The notes under the pieces are model-generated. The model saw nothing but the letters and a program-made list of their open reading frames with translations, had not been told where the DNA came from and did not search any database. Below are positions 35,591-48,700 of a stretch of DNA of 64,000 bases, piece by piece. The position numbers were made by a program, and so were the translations under genes. Within the stretch, counting starts at the first letter, position 1. Each line of letters opens with the position of its first letter. Source of the stretch: Paramecium octaurelia (lineage: Eukaryota; Ciliophora; Oligohymenophorea; Peniculida; Parameciidae); contig CAJJDP010000133.1 of the NCBI GenBank assembly GCA_905182995.1, positions 196,013 to 260,012 of the forward strand, in the 5' to 3' direction.

Positions 35591-36207
35591 ATGAATTAGT
35601 ATGGATTGAGTGAAAAGTTATCAGAGGAACAGAAAAGGAAATTGCATGAATTGCATCTCATCTAATAGAGAGAATTGGCTGAATTAATTAGAAGACATCA
35701 GGAAGAATAATTGTTGATATTTGAGCAATGGAAAAAGGAGGAACAGGAATCTCACAATCAATCCAAAAACTTTTCTATTAAGGATGACAAAAACTCCATT
35801 CTCAACTACAAACCCTATACTCTCAGCTAATATAAACTATTGAAATTGTAACCCATTTTGAGAAATCCAGGACAAGGACTGGGTCCAACATTATCAATCG
35901 AGAAATGGCAGCAACAAAAGGAGAAAATGGATAGGATGCTTGAATTTGCAGAACATGTATCACCTTAACATATCTAAAGGTCAAAGCAGAGCATAGACAC
36001 TTTAAATAGAAAATTTCCAAAAGCTAACCAAAACAAGTAACTGTTCGATAAAAGGGCTTAGAATTTGCAAGGAACATCTTGAAACCTATTGAACCTTCTC
36101 CTATGAGAAAAAAATCAATATCAAAAAATTCAGTCGAGAATGATGAATTATTAGAATATGAACTGAGAAATCAATTATTAAAAGAATAGATAGGTAAAAT
36201 GAAATGA
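35591..36207 (+). CDS. Probable Jhy-domain ciliary protein
   Basis: A 197-residue protein. Residues 1-60 form a charged helix. The middle has YTLSQYKLLK, NPGQGLGPTLS and MDRMLEFAEHV, and the C-terminal part reads RQKGLEFARNILKPIEPS. The order 'YxLxxYK, LGP, R..EYA..V, K, xxLE(Y/F)A..IPKP' resembles the conserved C-terminal region of vertebrate Jhy, a protein needed for normal motile cilia. I recall this from family knowledge and cannot run a profile, so the name is provisional. A 23-nt intron (35957-35979, ending AAAG) joins the frames and gives 198 codons. It starts 195 bases from the divergent kinase and ends 69 bases from a convergent PG-repeat gene. Confidence 0.55.
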
Positions 36208-36276
36208 TTTCTTTTCTTTTCATGTAAATCAATAAATTACATGTATCCACACATACAAATGAAGTGTATTTTTAAA

Positions 36277-37114
36277 TCAAATGAATGGTCTCTTCTCTCC
36301 TGGTTTCGTTATAAATTCTCTCTTCTTGGAAACCCTATCAAATGCCGAATTCTACTCATATCTACCAGGTCCAGGAGTGAAACTCAAAGATTAAAATGGA
36401 CTCCTCTTCTCACCTATCCCCTAAGAGATTTTCTAATTTCACTTCTATGTATTTCTTTACTGAAAATCGATTAGGAACAATCAATGAAATTTGAGGTTAG
36501 TATGTCTCTGGCCCAGGAACACCATTCTCCCTTTGATCATTGAACATCTTCCCTTTGCCCTTCAATTAAAACTAATATCTGTGTTGACCCAGGTCTTGAC
36601 GTACATTATATTCTCCAGGACCTCAATTTACTCATCATTTTAGTACCTGGCAAGAATTTGGCCACTTCAGGAGCCTAATGTTTATTGTAAGGGAGGTAAG
36701 TCTTCGAGTAAGCTTCCCATCCCAATCCAAATGATCGTTTCAATTGATCCATGCCAGGCTCTTATCCCACTCGATACCTATCAGGACTTGGGAATTCCTT
36801 GGCATTCACCTTTTGCCATTCGTATTGAAACACCTTCTTATTCCCAAAACCTTATTGAGTGTATCTGAAAATATTGATAAAATTAATGTTTACAACCTTT
36901 TTCCCAATTGTGAAGGTAATTCCAATTTGGTTGGTAATTGAAATTGAGTTTGAGTGTGAAATCTATTTGCCTTAGGAAACGAGATCAAAGGGGCTGTATG
37001 TCTCAAAGTACTCGATGAGATGTTTGTACTCAATCCAACATTGTTTTGGAATAGGGTATCCGTACTAAAAAACTGTTGACTGCTTGTATTGGTTTCTCCT
37101 GGTTCGGTATTCAC
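36277..37114 (-). CDS. Second sperm-tail PG-rich repeat protein
   Basis: A 253-residue protein with the STPGR pattern. It has degenerate N-terminal repeats (SPDRYRVGQEPG) followed by clear ones: PGPGEYNVRQDLG, VPGPETYQPQI and TPGPGRYEQNSAF. Like the gene at 29268 it is probably microtubule-associated and ciliary. Three introns, at 36865-36893 (29 nt), 36622-36646 (25 nt) and 36421-36442 (22 nt, with a GTG 5' end), give 254 codons exactly. One splits a PGPG motif, as in the other STPGR gene. It is divergent from the next gene, with 217 bases between starts. Confidence 0.8.
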
Positions 37115-37331
37115 TCATAATAAATGCTCAATTTTCTACCTTTATGTTACATTAAATAATTAATTAATAATGAAATTTTATAAGTGATCATGCAAAGTAT
37201 TTGAATAACCGTAACCCAAGTACTTAAGAATTTGAGTAAATCTTATACAATTGTTGTGTTATTCCATCATATTAATAATATAATTATCAATATAAAAATA
37301 AAACAGAAAATTTGTTTATAAATAAAATTTC

Positions 37332-38960
37332 ATGAGTCAGTTGAAATTTGTAAGATCGAAGAGTACCTCTAGATCAAATCCTTTGCGCAGATTAAAATAA
37401 CAATTAAAGCAAGTTTAGAAACCAGGGAAACTCTATGTCAGCGTTGGAAGAAGCAGGTAATCTTCATAACCCAATGAAGAATTACCCATTTCAACGCCAA
37501 GAAACAAGATGGACTTAAAACTACTTTAACTGCATCAGATCAATGAGAATACTGTTCCACTATAATAATCGGTTGGATGGCAATCGTTGCTTCCCTTGTC
37601 TCATGATGCCAGGATAATCAACGATTCAAATAAACCACCAAATTCAACTTAATACAATGGAAATTGGGGAAATAGTGACAATAAATAGCACTACTACACT
37701 CAAACCAATTATTGTCGTTCCAAACAAAGTGAAAGCGCAAATACAGATAAATTATATACCTATTAAGTCCAATCAACCAAATTAAATTCATCCGGCCAAT
37801 TATCAAACTCTGCAAATGATTCAAATACCACTTCAAAATTCAATTTCAATTAAATCGCACTCAAATAAAGCTAAAAAATTAATCAATAATTGAGTTCAGA
37901 CACTAAATAGTGTAGATTGTACAGCTCTACTCATTCAAATACCAACACAAAATTCAAAAATGAGAGTGATATCTATGAATAAATTAACCATTAATAAAAA
38001 AATGAAAAATTTGAATCAATCATTTTAGATATTTATCCAACATCCGCAAGAATGAAATAAGTTAAGACCAAACCTATTATTGAACAAAATGAAGATGAAG
38101 AATTATAAGGAATGAAATGTAGTACTCAGTCATCCTAAAAGGAAATACCAAAGTTTTATAGTGAAATTTTATGTGATAGATCACTTTTTTTAAATGTGCC
38201 TAAAAGATTTAAAGATACAGAAATTCAAACTAATTTTACTCAGACTAATAACATCGACATGACCAAATCCTATCAATTGAGTTAAATTTGCAAATCCACT
38301 ACAAATGCTTCAGTTTAAACAAAGACTAAGAAAAAGAATTTAGGTTTATTCTAATATCAACTATCTTACTTATCCCCAAAGGTAGATAAAAACTTTTTAG
38401 AAACTGATTTATTATCTTTGGATGACTTTCAATCATAAATTGTCTATGAGAGTTAACCAGAAATCAAAAACAAAATGAAAAATTAACATTTTAAGGAGAT
38501 TGACTTTAATAATAAGTAATATATATACTCATAATTTAGATCATAAGTTTCAATTTAAAAGGGTAATATTTATTTGTCAAATCAATTACTTTTGGATCCT
38601 GAGGATGATTCCTAGCCTTTCTACTTATAAGCTGAACCCAAAGAAATAAATTCTAATTTATTTGATAAGAAATCCAATAAATAAAAGAGTATTTCTAAAG
38701 AGTTGCCACATAATAGTTGTACAAATCTTTCAAAGGGTAAAATTGAAAAAAGTGCTTCTTTTTAAAGTGTAAATTGTTACAAAGACCATTTGAAAATCTT
38801 AATCAATTAGAGTTCTCAAAATAATTGTAAAATTGATTAGAATTAATCTTACTTAGTTTAAGATAACAAAACCAATAAATAAAGATACCCTCTGAGGACT
38901 TCATAAAACAATTAGAGTACAAAGAAACAATACAAGTCAAAACTAACAAAAAAATAATGA
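37332..38960 (+). CDS. Q/N/S-rich hypothetical protein
   Basis: A single-exon ORF of 542 residues with no recognisable domain. It is low-complexity throughout, dominated by Ser, Asn, Gln, Lys and Thr, with scattered short Tyr-containing motifs (SAYNGNWG-like segments and QYQLSYLSPKV). About a third of its Gln are TAA/TAG. The basic N-terminus (KFVRSKSTSRSNPLRRLK) could bind RNA, tubulin or membrane, but that is a guess. It is probably intrinsically disordered. The uninterrupted 543 codons and codon bias like its neighbours argue for a real gene. Confidence 0.72.
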
Positions 38961-39335
38961 ATTTTATAAAGACTTATTTAGTCACTGTTACTTTGAATAT
39001 TTTATATAAGTTTAAAAATTAAAATATTGGGTTCAAGTTTAGGATGGCAAAAAATCTTTTCTTTATAACAATAATATAAACTTATTTAAATAAAAGATCC
39101 ATTTCTAATTCTACATTTGAATTTGAACTTAAAAAGTATCCTTTTTTCAAATGTCGTAGGCCCTGTATGAAACTTCATTTAAGCAATTCTGCCAAAAGAT
39201 TTTAACAATGAAAAAAACGAAATTATCCTCTAGTTTCTCAATTAAATCAAATTTAATATTTTATTTAAAATAATATGGTATTAATTTTTTGACCCAATAT
39301 AATTAGCGTAAATTTGTAGATTTAATATATATACT
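38961..39335. other. Convergent intergenic region
   Basis: About 375 AT-rich bases between two convergent stop codons. No coding frame, RNA gene or repeat recognised; both terminators must lie here. Confidence 0.5.
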
Positions 39336-42300
39336 TCAGAAACTTAGCATCTTTTCTTCAATTTACCTAAATTTCAGACTAATTGCTTGGAGTGGAGAAT
39401 TTAGCATACTCTAGACTTATTGATCTAGATAATAGATTTTGTAAGTTTTCTAAAGTAATTTATAGGTATAACAACAGGATTCCCAATTTTGTTTATTGAG
39501 TAAACAACGATCCACATATTGAAACAAGGATTTAATAAATTTATCATACTAAAATATATAGTAAATGGAGATAATACTCTATTAGACTTGATGAAACAAA
39601 TTTTCATTTAGATTTTGTTGCTGGCCCATTTTTCTTTCAATTCTACTACAATATCCTCAAAACTTTAATGATCCAACAATCTGTCTTATTAATCTGATTA
39701 GAAGATCTACAATTCATCACTCACCAAAGTAAATCTCTGCTTTGACATTAACTTCTAATTGTCATGATAATCAGCTTCAGAATAAAACAATTTCAAACTA
39801 AATGAATAATTTACTTGGATTATAGTTTCATAAATGAAATTCCATTGCTAAAAATTGATGTTCCCCTTATTTGATGTATCAATAGATTCAAATAGGAATT
39901 TATATTTATACGAAGTTCTGTTTTTGAATTTACTGAAAATTGTTAAGAACTGATCCATTATTAAATCGAATTCTGTTGGAGATGGGTTATTTTTTAAATA
40001 AGCAAGATCAGATTAATATAACTCATTTGTTATTATTTCAATCTCCTCTTCTGTATAATGATTTTAGTTAAGCCAATCTTGTAGAGCTTAAATGAAATTA
40101 CTAAATGTCAAACTAGGATATTCTTTACAGATCTCTAATATTTATAAATATGTGTTGAAGTCTTAAACATCTAACTCAGCCTTAAGAAAACGGACAACAA
40201 TCTTACAAGTTGAATGTCGATGTTCATAATATAGAAAACTCTTTATCATCCTCTTATATCTGTTGCAATCACTTATCTATGACTATCCAAATCGAAAAGT
40301 GATGTGTTCGTAAAGATGTACATGCAAAGGTGTGTTAGTATTGTTGGGTAATTGTCTTTAGACTAATTCTGTGTAATGCTATAAGAGAGTACCTATTGTA
40401 TATAGACCATTCATGTTGCTTTTATTAAACTTTCTTAGTACTACAATTTTAGTCAAAAAATACTTTGTTTAAGAACTGCAGTTGAATGTTAAGCGGATTT
40501 CAAAGGACAAGTGTTTATTCTTAGCTTCTTCTCCAATGTCAACTATGGCTTTTGGGTCTAAAAGTCAAATCTTAATAAGGAAAATGCATCTTCTTCTTTC
40601 TCTAATTATTAACCTTCATCCTCTGATAAACTCCTATACGATTCTTCATCAATGTCTCTCAATCCTTTGGGCATATCGACTTCTATTTCAAATGACTTTT
40701 GGGCTTTTAATGTTTTGTTAGTGGTAGTAATTTATTTCATGGAATTTATTTACAATTGAGATTGAAAGGACATTTGGCTTGCTCTGATAGGAGACGGCTT
40801 AGAGTACAATTGAGAACTATCTTCCCTTTAAGGACTAACTGAAATTCTCGAGTCAACTAAAGTATTTTTCTTTCTCATTTCTTTGAATTCAACTCCATCT
40901 AAGACCTTATGTAGATTGGCTTACTATTAAATTTAATTAATGATGAATTAAGGTGCATATCGTATTATTCGTACTAGAGATTACTGATAGAACTCTGAGA
41001 TTTTTCTATCTTCTTCATATTTATTCTAAAATTATCTGATAATTTGCATATTACTAGTAAAAATTGATTTGATTTCATCCAATTCGACTTATAACTCTTG
41101 CTTTTCGATTGTAGCATCTATTACAGATGACTATTGATTTAAGACTATCTTCCAAATTTACATATAATTTTATAAAGTCTCTCTGTTAATTTGCCTTAAG
41201 TACTACTTAAATTTTGATAAATCATTGAGAGCAATTTCGTTTCTTATATTTAATGTATCTACAATTTGATTTATCTGTTTTTCTTGACGATTCATCTCAT
41301 TATTAATCAAAGTCAAATAGTGTGGATCATTAGATAAGAGTTCCTAATATGGAAAATAGAATTGCTGAAATTTATCAATGATATCATCCAAATCAAGGTA
41401 AGCATTCTTTAAAATCGTCTATTCATACGGATTTCTAATTAGTTTATCCCTTCTGATTTGATATACACTGACTTGTGTTTCTTGGTCGGTAGAGTTAACT
41501 TTCACTTACACTTCCTCATCAATTTATCGCTTCTACTTGTGAGTCTAAGTAGCAACATTAATCAATTAATTATCCGATGTGCTTGTACATTGATCAATTG
41601 TTCTTACTAAATCGACAACCTGACATCCCTTATCTTTAATGACTAAGTCCAATGTATGATCAAAGTAAAAGTCTTACACTTACAAATTCTTATACTAGAT
41701 ATCCATTGTTTTTATATGATTTTCACATTACTTTTTAAAGAAATCATAAATTTTTTGTTGGCATTATTCTAAATCTGGAGGATAATTGATTTGTGTTGAT
41801 TTCAATTCGATGATCTCCAATAAGTAATGATCCTTATCATAAATTAATTCTCTTAGCTATTTTTCTCTTCTAACATCCTTCTTCCTCAAATATTGATTTT
41901 CCTTATTCATTTATAGATTCATTTATTAGATTTAAAGTAATTCTTCTTTCTATTGTTGAATCTGACAAAGTTGTTTTTACATAGCTTCCTAATACCATTC
42001 ATGCAATTTATTGATTTTATCTAAACTCTACTATTCAATTTGATTAGCCTTACCATTCAATCCCTCCACAACATATTGCACATTTATCAAAAAGGAATCC
42101 CATATTTTTTTGAGACACTGCCCAAATTCAAACCCCTTTTATTGCAATTGTCTCTGTAACTCTAACATTGATCCACTAAATATTACTTCTATTTTATTGT
42201 AGTATTCTTAAAATGATAAATTGCTTTGAGTTTATTAGACTTGCTATACCATTAATTCCAACCATTGAGCCAATTGCACAATATCTCTTCGTATGCTTTT

Positions 42301-42680
42301 GTTATGTAAATTAACATTCTAAGCATCGTGATAGTTTATGGCCTGAGTGCTTTTCTTGTTCACACTGATGGTTCTCTCTTTCGATCTCAACCTCCTCGGA
42401 GTAGTCTGCTGATAAATGATATCGTCAATATTATTTCTGCTTCTGGTTTTATCTCTAAAATAGTGCAATAATCCTACTTGTTCAATAAGTCCTTTATTTG
42501 ATACGTTATAGTTTGTTGTTAGACATTTGTCAGATCGTCCTTTATGTTTTAAAGCCTATTTTATTATAAGTATCGATTGTGTAATTGTTGTGTGAATGGG
42601 AACAGTTTCTTAAGTTCGATGTCATTAAGAAAATGAGAACTGCTTGATCTTGAAATATCAATATTCAAATTGCCTCTCAT
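39336..42680 (-). CDS. Large coiled-coil protein with a degenerate EF-hand
   Basis: A 1089-residue protein without a name. It starts MRGNLNIDISRSSSSH. The first 750 residues alternate coiled-coil stretches (ALN/QIxQ-type heptads, MNLQMNKENQYLRKK) with short linkers. A Ser/Pro segment follows near 660-720. The last third is globular and helical and contains KFLFESIDTSNKGNINFQQW, which has the spacing of an EF-hand but with Lys at position 5 and Trp at 12, so it probably does not bind Ca2+. Three introns, at 42455-42477 (23 nt), 40441-40463 (23 nt) and 39549-39577 (29 nt), give 1090 codons exactly. It lies 43 bases from the stop of the upstream same-strand gene. A structural or axonemal role is plausible but unproven. 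Confidence 0.78.
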
Positions 42681-42723
42681 TTATAATTTATAATATTTAC
42701 ATATATATAATTAATTAATTAAT

Positions 42724-45700
42724 TCAAAAGTTGATATCCTCAACATCGATCTAATCATCAATATATGCATCTGATATATCTTTCGGATGATTTTTGTTGA
42801 CCTGCTTCTTCTTGAATTCCCATTTGTTCGATCTGCCTCCAATCTTCTCATTTTTCTCCAACTTCTACAAATACACCTTTTCCAACTACTGCTGCTTACT
42901 CTCCTTCTTCACCTAAAAGTTCTTAGTGAAATCCACCTACGCCTGTCCACTATAGGATTGTTCATCATTATTCTCATCACCGAACTCAAAATCCAAGGGT
43001 TTCACCTTCGCCTATCTGTAATTCTATTGCGTCTTACTGTGAGTAGGCAAACGAATCTAGAAATCTGAACCTTATTCATTCTCAAATCTTTAATTCAGTG
43101 AATTGAATTCTGAAGGCGAAATCTGATTCTCTCCCCATTCCTGATCAGACATAGTATGAATTGAGTCGTTAGAATCAAAAATATTCTTAATCTGAGCCTC
43201 CTTATCCATCTTCTCCTTACTTATTTATTCACTCTTTGCCTTCTTCTAACGGTTCTCTACCTTCATCTAGTAAGGCTTGGGTTTTATTTTTTGGATTTGA
43301 ATTTAATCTTGAAATATTTCTTAATCTTCTTCTTCTTCAATTGCCCGACTATCCATTAATATTTGAATTCTATGCTAATCCTTTGATTCTTCTGTATCAA
43401 ATTATGGCTATTAATCAGGAATACCTAATTGTAACTAAATATTATCAGAATCATCATCCTAATTGTTCTCGTGTGAAGGTTCTCTTAGATCATTTGATTT
43501 AGTTTTTGGTTTGAATTGATTCGAAGGAATGGAAGGGTAATCATCAATGTTTTATTTATGAATTTAATTAAAATCATTACTCTTTGTATTATTTGATTAT
43601 TTTTAAAATGCTTCAAGAAATTATAATTATTATTACTACTATTATTATTATTATTATTATTGTTATTATTATTGTTATTATTATTATTATTATTATTGTT
43701 AGTCTAAATCTTTATATTAATATACAAATGATTAAGCTAATGGTTTATCTTAATTAGAAAGCTATTATGTATATTATCCCTATTACGCTTGGTTAGTTTT
43801 TACACTCAAGGATTCACGACTAATAGATTAATGCGATGATTATCTATTTCCTTCATTGGCAAATTGAGCAGATTTAGCAAGTTATTGGACTTATGAATAT
43901 TATAATGACTATGTTATTTCTCTCCTAGATTACGAGGATTTACGATTTGATGGCAAATTGTTTTCCCCTTAATTATTTGACAATTATGATTAGTTCTTTT
44001 TACAAAAACTATCTGCTTTCTCAACTTATTAATTAATCTATTGAGGATCATTTTCATTTTCATATTCGTTTTCAAAAGTTGGTACTATATTATAATGATC
44101 AGGTGGATAATCTTAAATTTTTTATAATTGCAAGGTTTTTTATTATTTTGAAGGACTCTTGTTCTTCTCATCATCAAAGATTGATAATTGACTGTTTTCA
44201 TGTGGTTCTTCTGAATCCTAGATTTAACTAATGTCTTTTAGAGGACTTTGACTTTAATCATTGAAGGAATTCTAACAATGTTAGCTGGATTGAGACTTTA
44301 CGGAACTGAAATTTTCAGATCCAGGAGAAGCATATGGAGGTTCATCATCAGGATTCTCAAATTAATTATTCTGAACATTCTTATAGTACACAGTATGTTT
44401 GAGATTGGAGGGAACAACTTATTTCTAAGGAAATTGTTAAGACCTTTCACTTTCTTATTAAAATACAGGATTTGAATTCTTATCGCTAAGTATTACGCTT
44501 ATCCCATTTAAATTACATGATTGTTCTTGTGATTGCTCATGAGATTTCTATTTGGTAACATCATTCTCTTGGTTGACTGCCTAAGCATCCATATCTGAAA
44601 TATCAATCTTTTATTCTGCTTGTGATTTCAAATCAAAGGGATGTTGAAAGAACCCAGAATTCTCTTGTCTCTCAAAATTCTATTTGGATTCATTCAAATA
44701 ATAATTTTAGACAAATTCATCGAAAAATTGTTCTCCCTTTTGAGTTTCCCAAATTAGTAGTAGAATATTGGAGAAAGTCACTATAAGGGAATCAATGGCA
44801 CTAATAAAAGTCTATGAATTAAATGAGTTTTCGTAATAGGCTATCAAGGCACAACTAACAATTATCGGAATATTCACTAATGTAATGTAAAGTCCGTTTA
44901 AACAGTTAAAGGAAAAAAAGGGTTTGATATCTACCATCTTTGCTTTGAAAAATGAAAAACCAAAATATCTACTCATAATGAGTTTGTAAAGGGGATATGC
45001 TAATATCAAGGACAATGAAATCAAAATGTAATTGGTAATCTTATTTTTCAAAGTTGAGGCTTGCCACCTAATGAAATCCTAATCATTCCATATCTTTTAT
45101 TTAACCAATAGAAGGTGAGCAACATTAAATAGCCAATTCAATACGACGCTACCAACGAGAATCCAAAAGTAATACATATCATTGTATTCATAATAATTGT
45201 GTAATAAAAACAACACAGTCAACCATGATGACCATATCAAAGGAGCATTCAATCCTAGGATTGAGCCAGGCATATAAGTTTCATTTCTGTATTATTTGGA
45301 GACTAAGACAGAGATGGTTAAAAAGGTGAATAATATCACATGGGGAACTGGGACATATCTGTTTGGTCCCATATTGACTATGACTTCCTCTGGTATCAAT
45401 TCACAAAGCAATCCTTTGGGTTGGTAATTGTTAGGACACTCTTCCTTACAAGCACCTTAAATCAAGTAATGTGTGCTGGTTGATTAATTGCATTAGGTGC
45501 AATTGTTTAAGGATGTGCATACAGCACAAGAGCTTGGACACTGTATACATTTTCCACTAGTAACATCGCCAAAATAGGTATCTGAACACTTGGAAACACA
45601 AACATTTCCATCTAGAAATTGTGGTGTGGTTCCTTAAACTTAACATGAAGTACAGGTCTATGCACTATCACTGCAAGTTAAGCAATTTGATGAACATTGG

Positions 45701-48700
45701 AAACATTCTTGATTTACAGCATAATAATTGGATTAACATTATTGTATACAAGTGAAATTAGAAAAGAAGTATGGTTTAATGCAGGATGAGCATAATTGTT
45801 GTCCATCTTTCAACTCACATGTTTGGCAACTCGAATTGCATTTCAAACAGGAAGTTTGATCAGCATCTACATAGTACTAGTCTCCGCATGTTAATACACA
45901 TTATGATAGTTTTAGAAGGAATCCATCTGAGCATTTGACACATGTTTTGTCATCTGGACATTGGCTGCATCCTGATATACAAGACTTACATTGCATTTGT
46001 TCTTCATTAATAAAATAACCAGATGGGCAATCTGCTCTACATGTTCCTGACAAAGAATACTAACCAGGTTGGCATTCAGTACATTAATCATTGGTTATAC
46101 AACTTATACAAGTGGCTGGACATAATTCACACACCAAAACCTTGCTTGAATTGTAAGTTTAAAAATAGCCTTGTTCACACCCTTTGCTGTAACATTTATG
46201 ATCATATAATGGGATATTTGGTTAACATTTTGAACAGTAAGATGAATTCATGGAACATAAAATGCATTCACTATCACACTTTTCGCATTTGCTATTTGAA
46301 TTCAAGGGTAAGTAATAGGTCTCTCCACATGTGTCCACACAAACACTATCTTGATACTTATAATTGTCAAAACATTTATCACAAATTAGAATATTGTTTA
46401 TGGGTGAACAAGTTTAACAGTGATTTGGACACTATTAGCAAGAGTATTCTTGCTCATTTTAATAATACCCATCTCCACATGATTCTACGCAAGCATTTGA
46501 TTTCATATAAATGTATTTAGATATGATGGATGTATAACAGGTCTGGCATTAGACATTGTCAGATCCAATTATCTTGCAAGTCCTACAATTGTTCAATTGA
46601 GGGCAAAATAAGTTAAATTGAAATGCTCCATTAACTGAACTATCAACTAAATAGTTGGTATTATCTATTTTTCTATAAGTTTTAATTGTAAATGTTCTTG
46701 GTTATTATTCATTTTGAGGAGTAGCAATTCCATTAACAATGACATTATATTGTAACTGATTCGAGTCAAAGGGTCCAGTGATGACTAGAATATTATTGGA
46801 TTAGACGCTGCAGTCCAATTTATTATTAGATGTATCCTTACAAGAATAACCGGTGGATGGTAGATTGAATGGAAATAATATATGAATCTGATAAGTGTTC
46901 TCTATTAATCCATTTTATAGAGCAAAATTAAATTAATAGACTGCATTCTAAGCTCCATAATATTATTTATCAACAATCAATTCAGTCTATGTGATATCGC
47001 CATATTAAGAATTACTAATATAAGGACCTTGTTGATAGCTCATTAACCCATTGGTTGATTTAGTTGAAAATTCAAAATCCTGACTCTTAGTCATAGTATC
47101 TTTGCATCTGATGGTTGAAACAGTTAATTTCAAAGTTGTTGGCTACAAGACTTAATCAGTACTTTCAATCAGTACATCTAATTGATTAGAGGATATTTTA
47201 GTGCAAGTTTTGATGACAGCTCCTTGTAATTTGCACAATGGATTATTGTTGATCATTAAATCACCAACTTTGACAGTCATTTAAATAGGATAGAATTGTG
47301 GAGTCTTAAGTTTGATTGTAAAATAAAAAGTATTGGACTATCCATTTTTGAATGGTTAATCTGATTCTATGATGACTAATCCATCAAATGATGATCTCGT
47401 ATTAACTGAGTATCCTTAGACATTGGAGACTGTGTCTATTATGTTATTGAATTAATCATAAGAAGTAAATTTAAAGTAATTGGTTTAACTCGTATCAAAT
47501 GGATTTCTTATTGGAATAGAAATTGAGTTAATAATAAATTGTTTTGAAGCCTCTAGTGATGATTAAATCTTGAATACTAACACCTGGTCTTAAATTGTAT
47601 TGATTTGACAACCATTTGAGTCGATATTACATGTTTGAGTATTTTGATTCACAAATTTGATCTCCTGAGGAATTTCCATTCTTAAAATGCCTGATGCTGG
47701 TATGCTGTTCTTAGGTGTTATTTTCAATGTGAAATATGAATAATCTCCAACAACATCCAAACTACTTCCTTGTCGTTCGTATTAAGCATTTAGAGTTCCA
47801 GGAGTGAATGATGGTGTCTTGTATTGAAAGTTAGTCATTTTATCTACTGAAAATCCATTCTACATAGTCTAAATGTATGATATGGTGATGGTGGAAATTG
47901 TAGATATTGGATTCAACACATTTTGAATAGCGATATTATGTGTGCCAACAGTAGTCAAACACCCTCCGATATCAATATAATCTGTATTAACAACTGGGAT
48001 GGCTACTGAATTATCGCAATAGCATATTAGATTGGAGGACAATAGTGTTTGTGCTAATGCTATCCTTACGAATCCAGCTGAATTCAATGCATTTATTATG
48101 GTAACACTAAAACTATATTTCGTATAGATGTTAATCTCGGTAGAATCGATGTTTAAGGTGGCTGTCAATTGATCATTCTGAACTGAAATTGAGGGAAAGA
48201 GTATCTAATACTGTAACACATCATTGGAATCCTTGAAATCTATTTATGATTGAATGGGCTAAGTGTTGCCCATAACTTTCAATGCTTCCATATATAATTT
48301 TATTGAAACATCCTTAACAGCTATTGCTGAGGGCATTTAAGCTTTAATCAAACTGGGAGTACTCACTGTAAGTGATTCCAATAAACCGATTGATACTGTT
48401 GACACATAACCTTTCACAGTAGAAGTTGTAACAAATTCCCCATTGCTTAAAATCGAAACTTCGATTCGAGGATTAGCACTAAAAGTAATAGGTAACATTA
48501 TGTTTTCCCAAATCATTTACAATTTATCAGTGTTTGGGAGCAAGCCGGTTGTTGAATTAGATGAAAACAAAACTGAACCACCATATGGTTGGAAGTTGTT
48601 AATCTGAATGTTATCGCAAGACTATTCAGCAAACTATATATTGAAATTTCCAATTGGTTTGTTTGTGTGTGGTCCCTTCACATTGCTACATTTTATTATC

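Noticed and set aside
42787..43502. Leu-rich plus-strand frames that look like membrane proteins
   Set aside because: They are antisense to the Lys/Glu/Gln-rich cytoplasmic tail of the giant gene; antisense of such codons always looks Leu/Phe-rich.
46023..46520. 165-residue plus-strand frame rich in Cys, His and Asn
   Set aside because: It is antisense to the Cys-rich region of the giant membrane protein, whose frame is continuous for 2093 codons with both introns accounted for.
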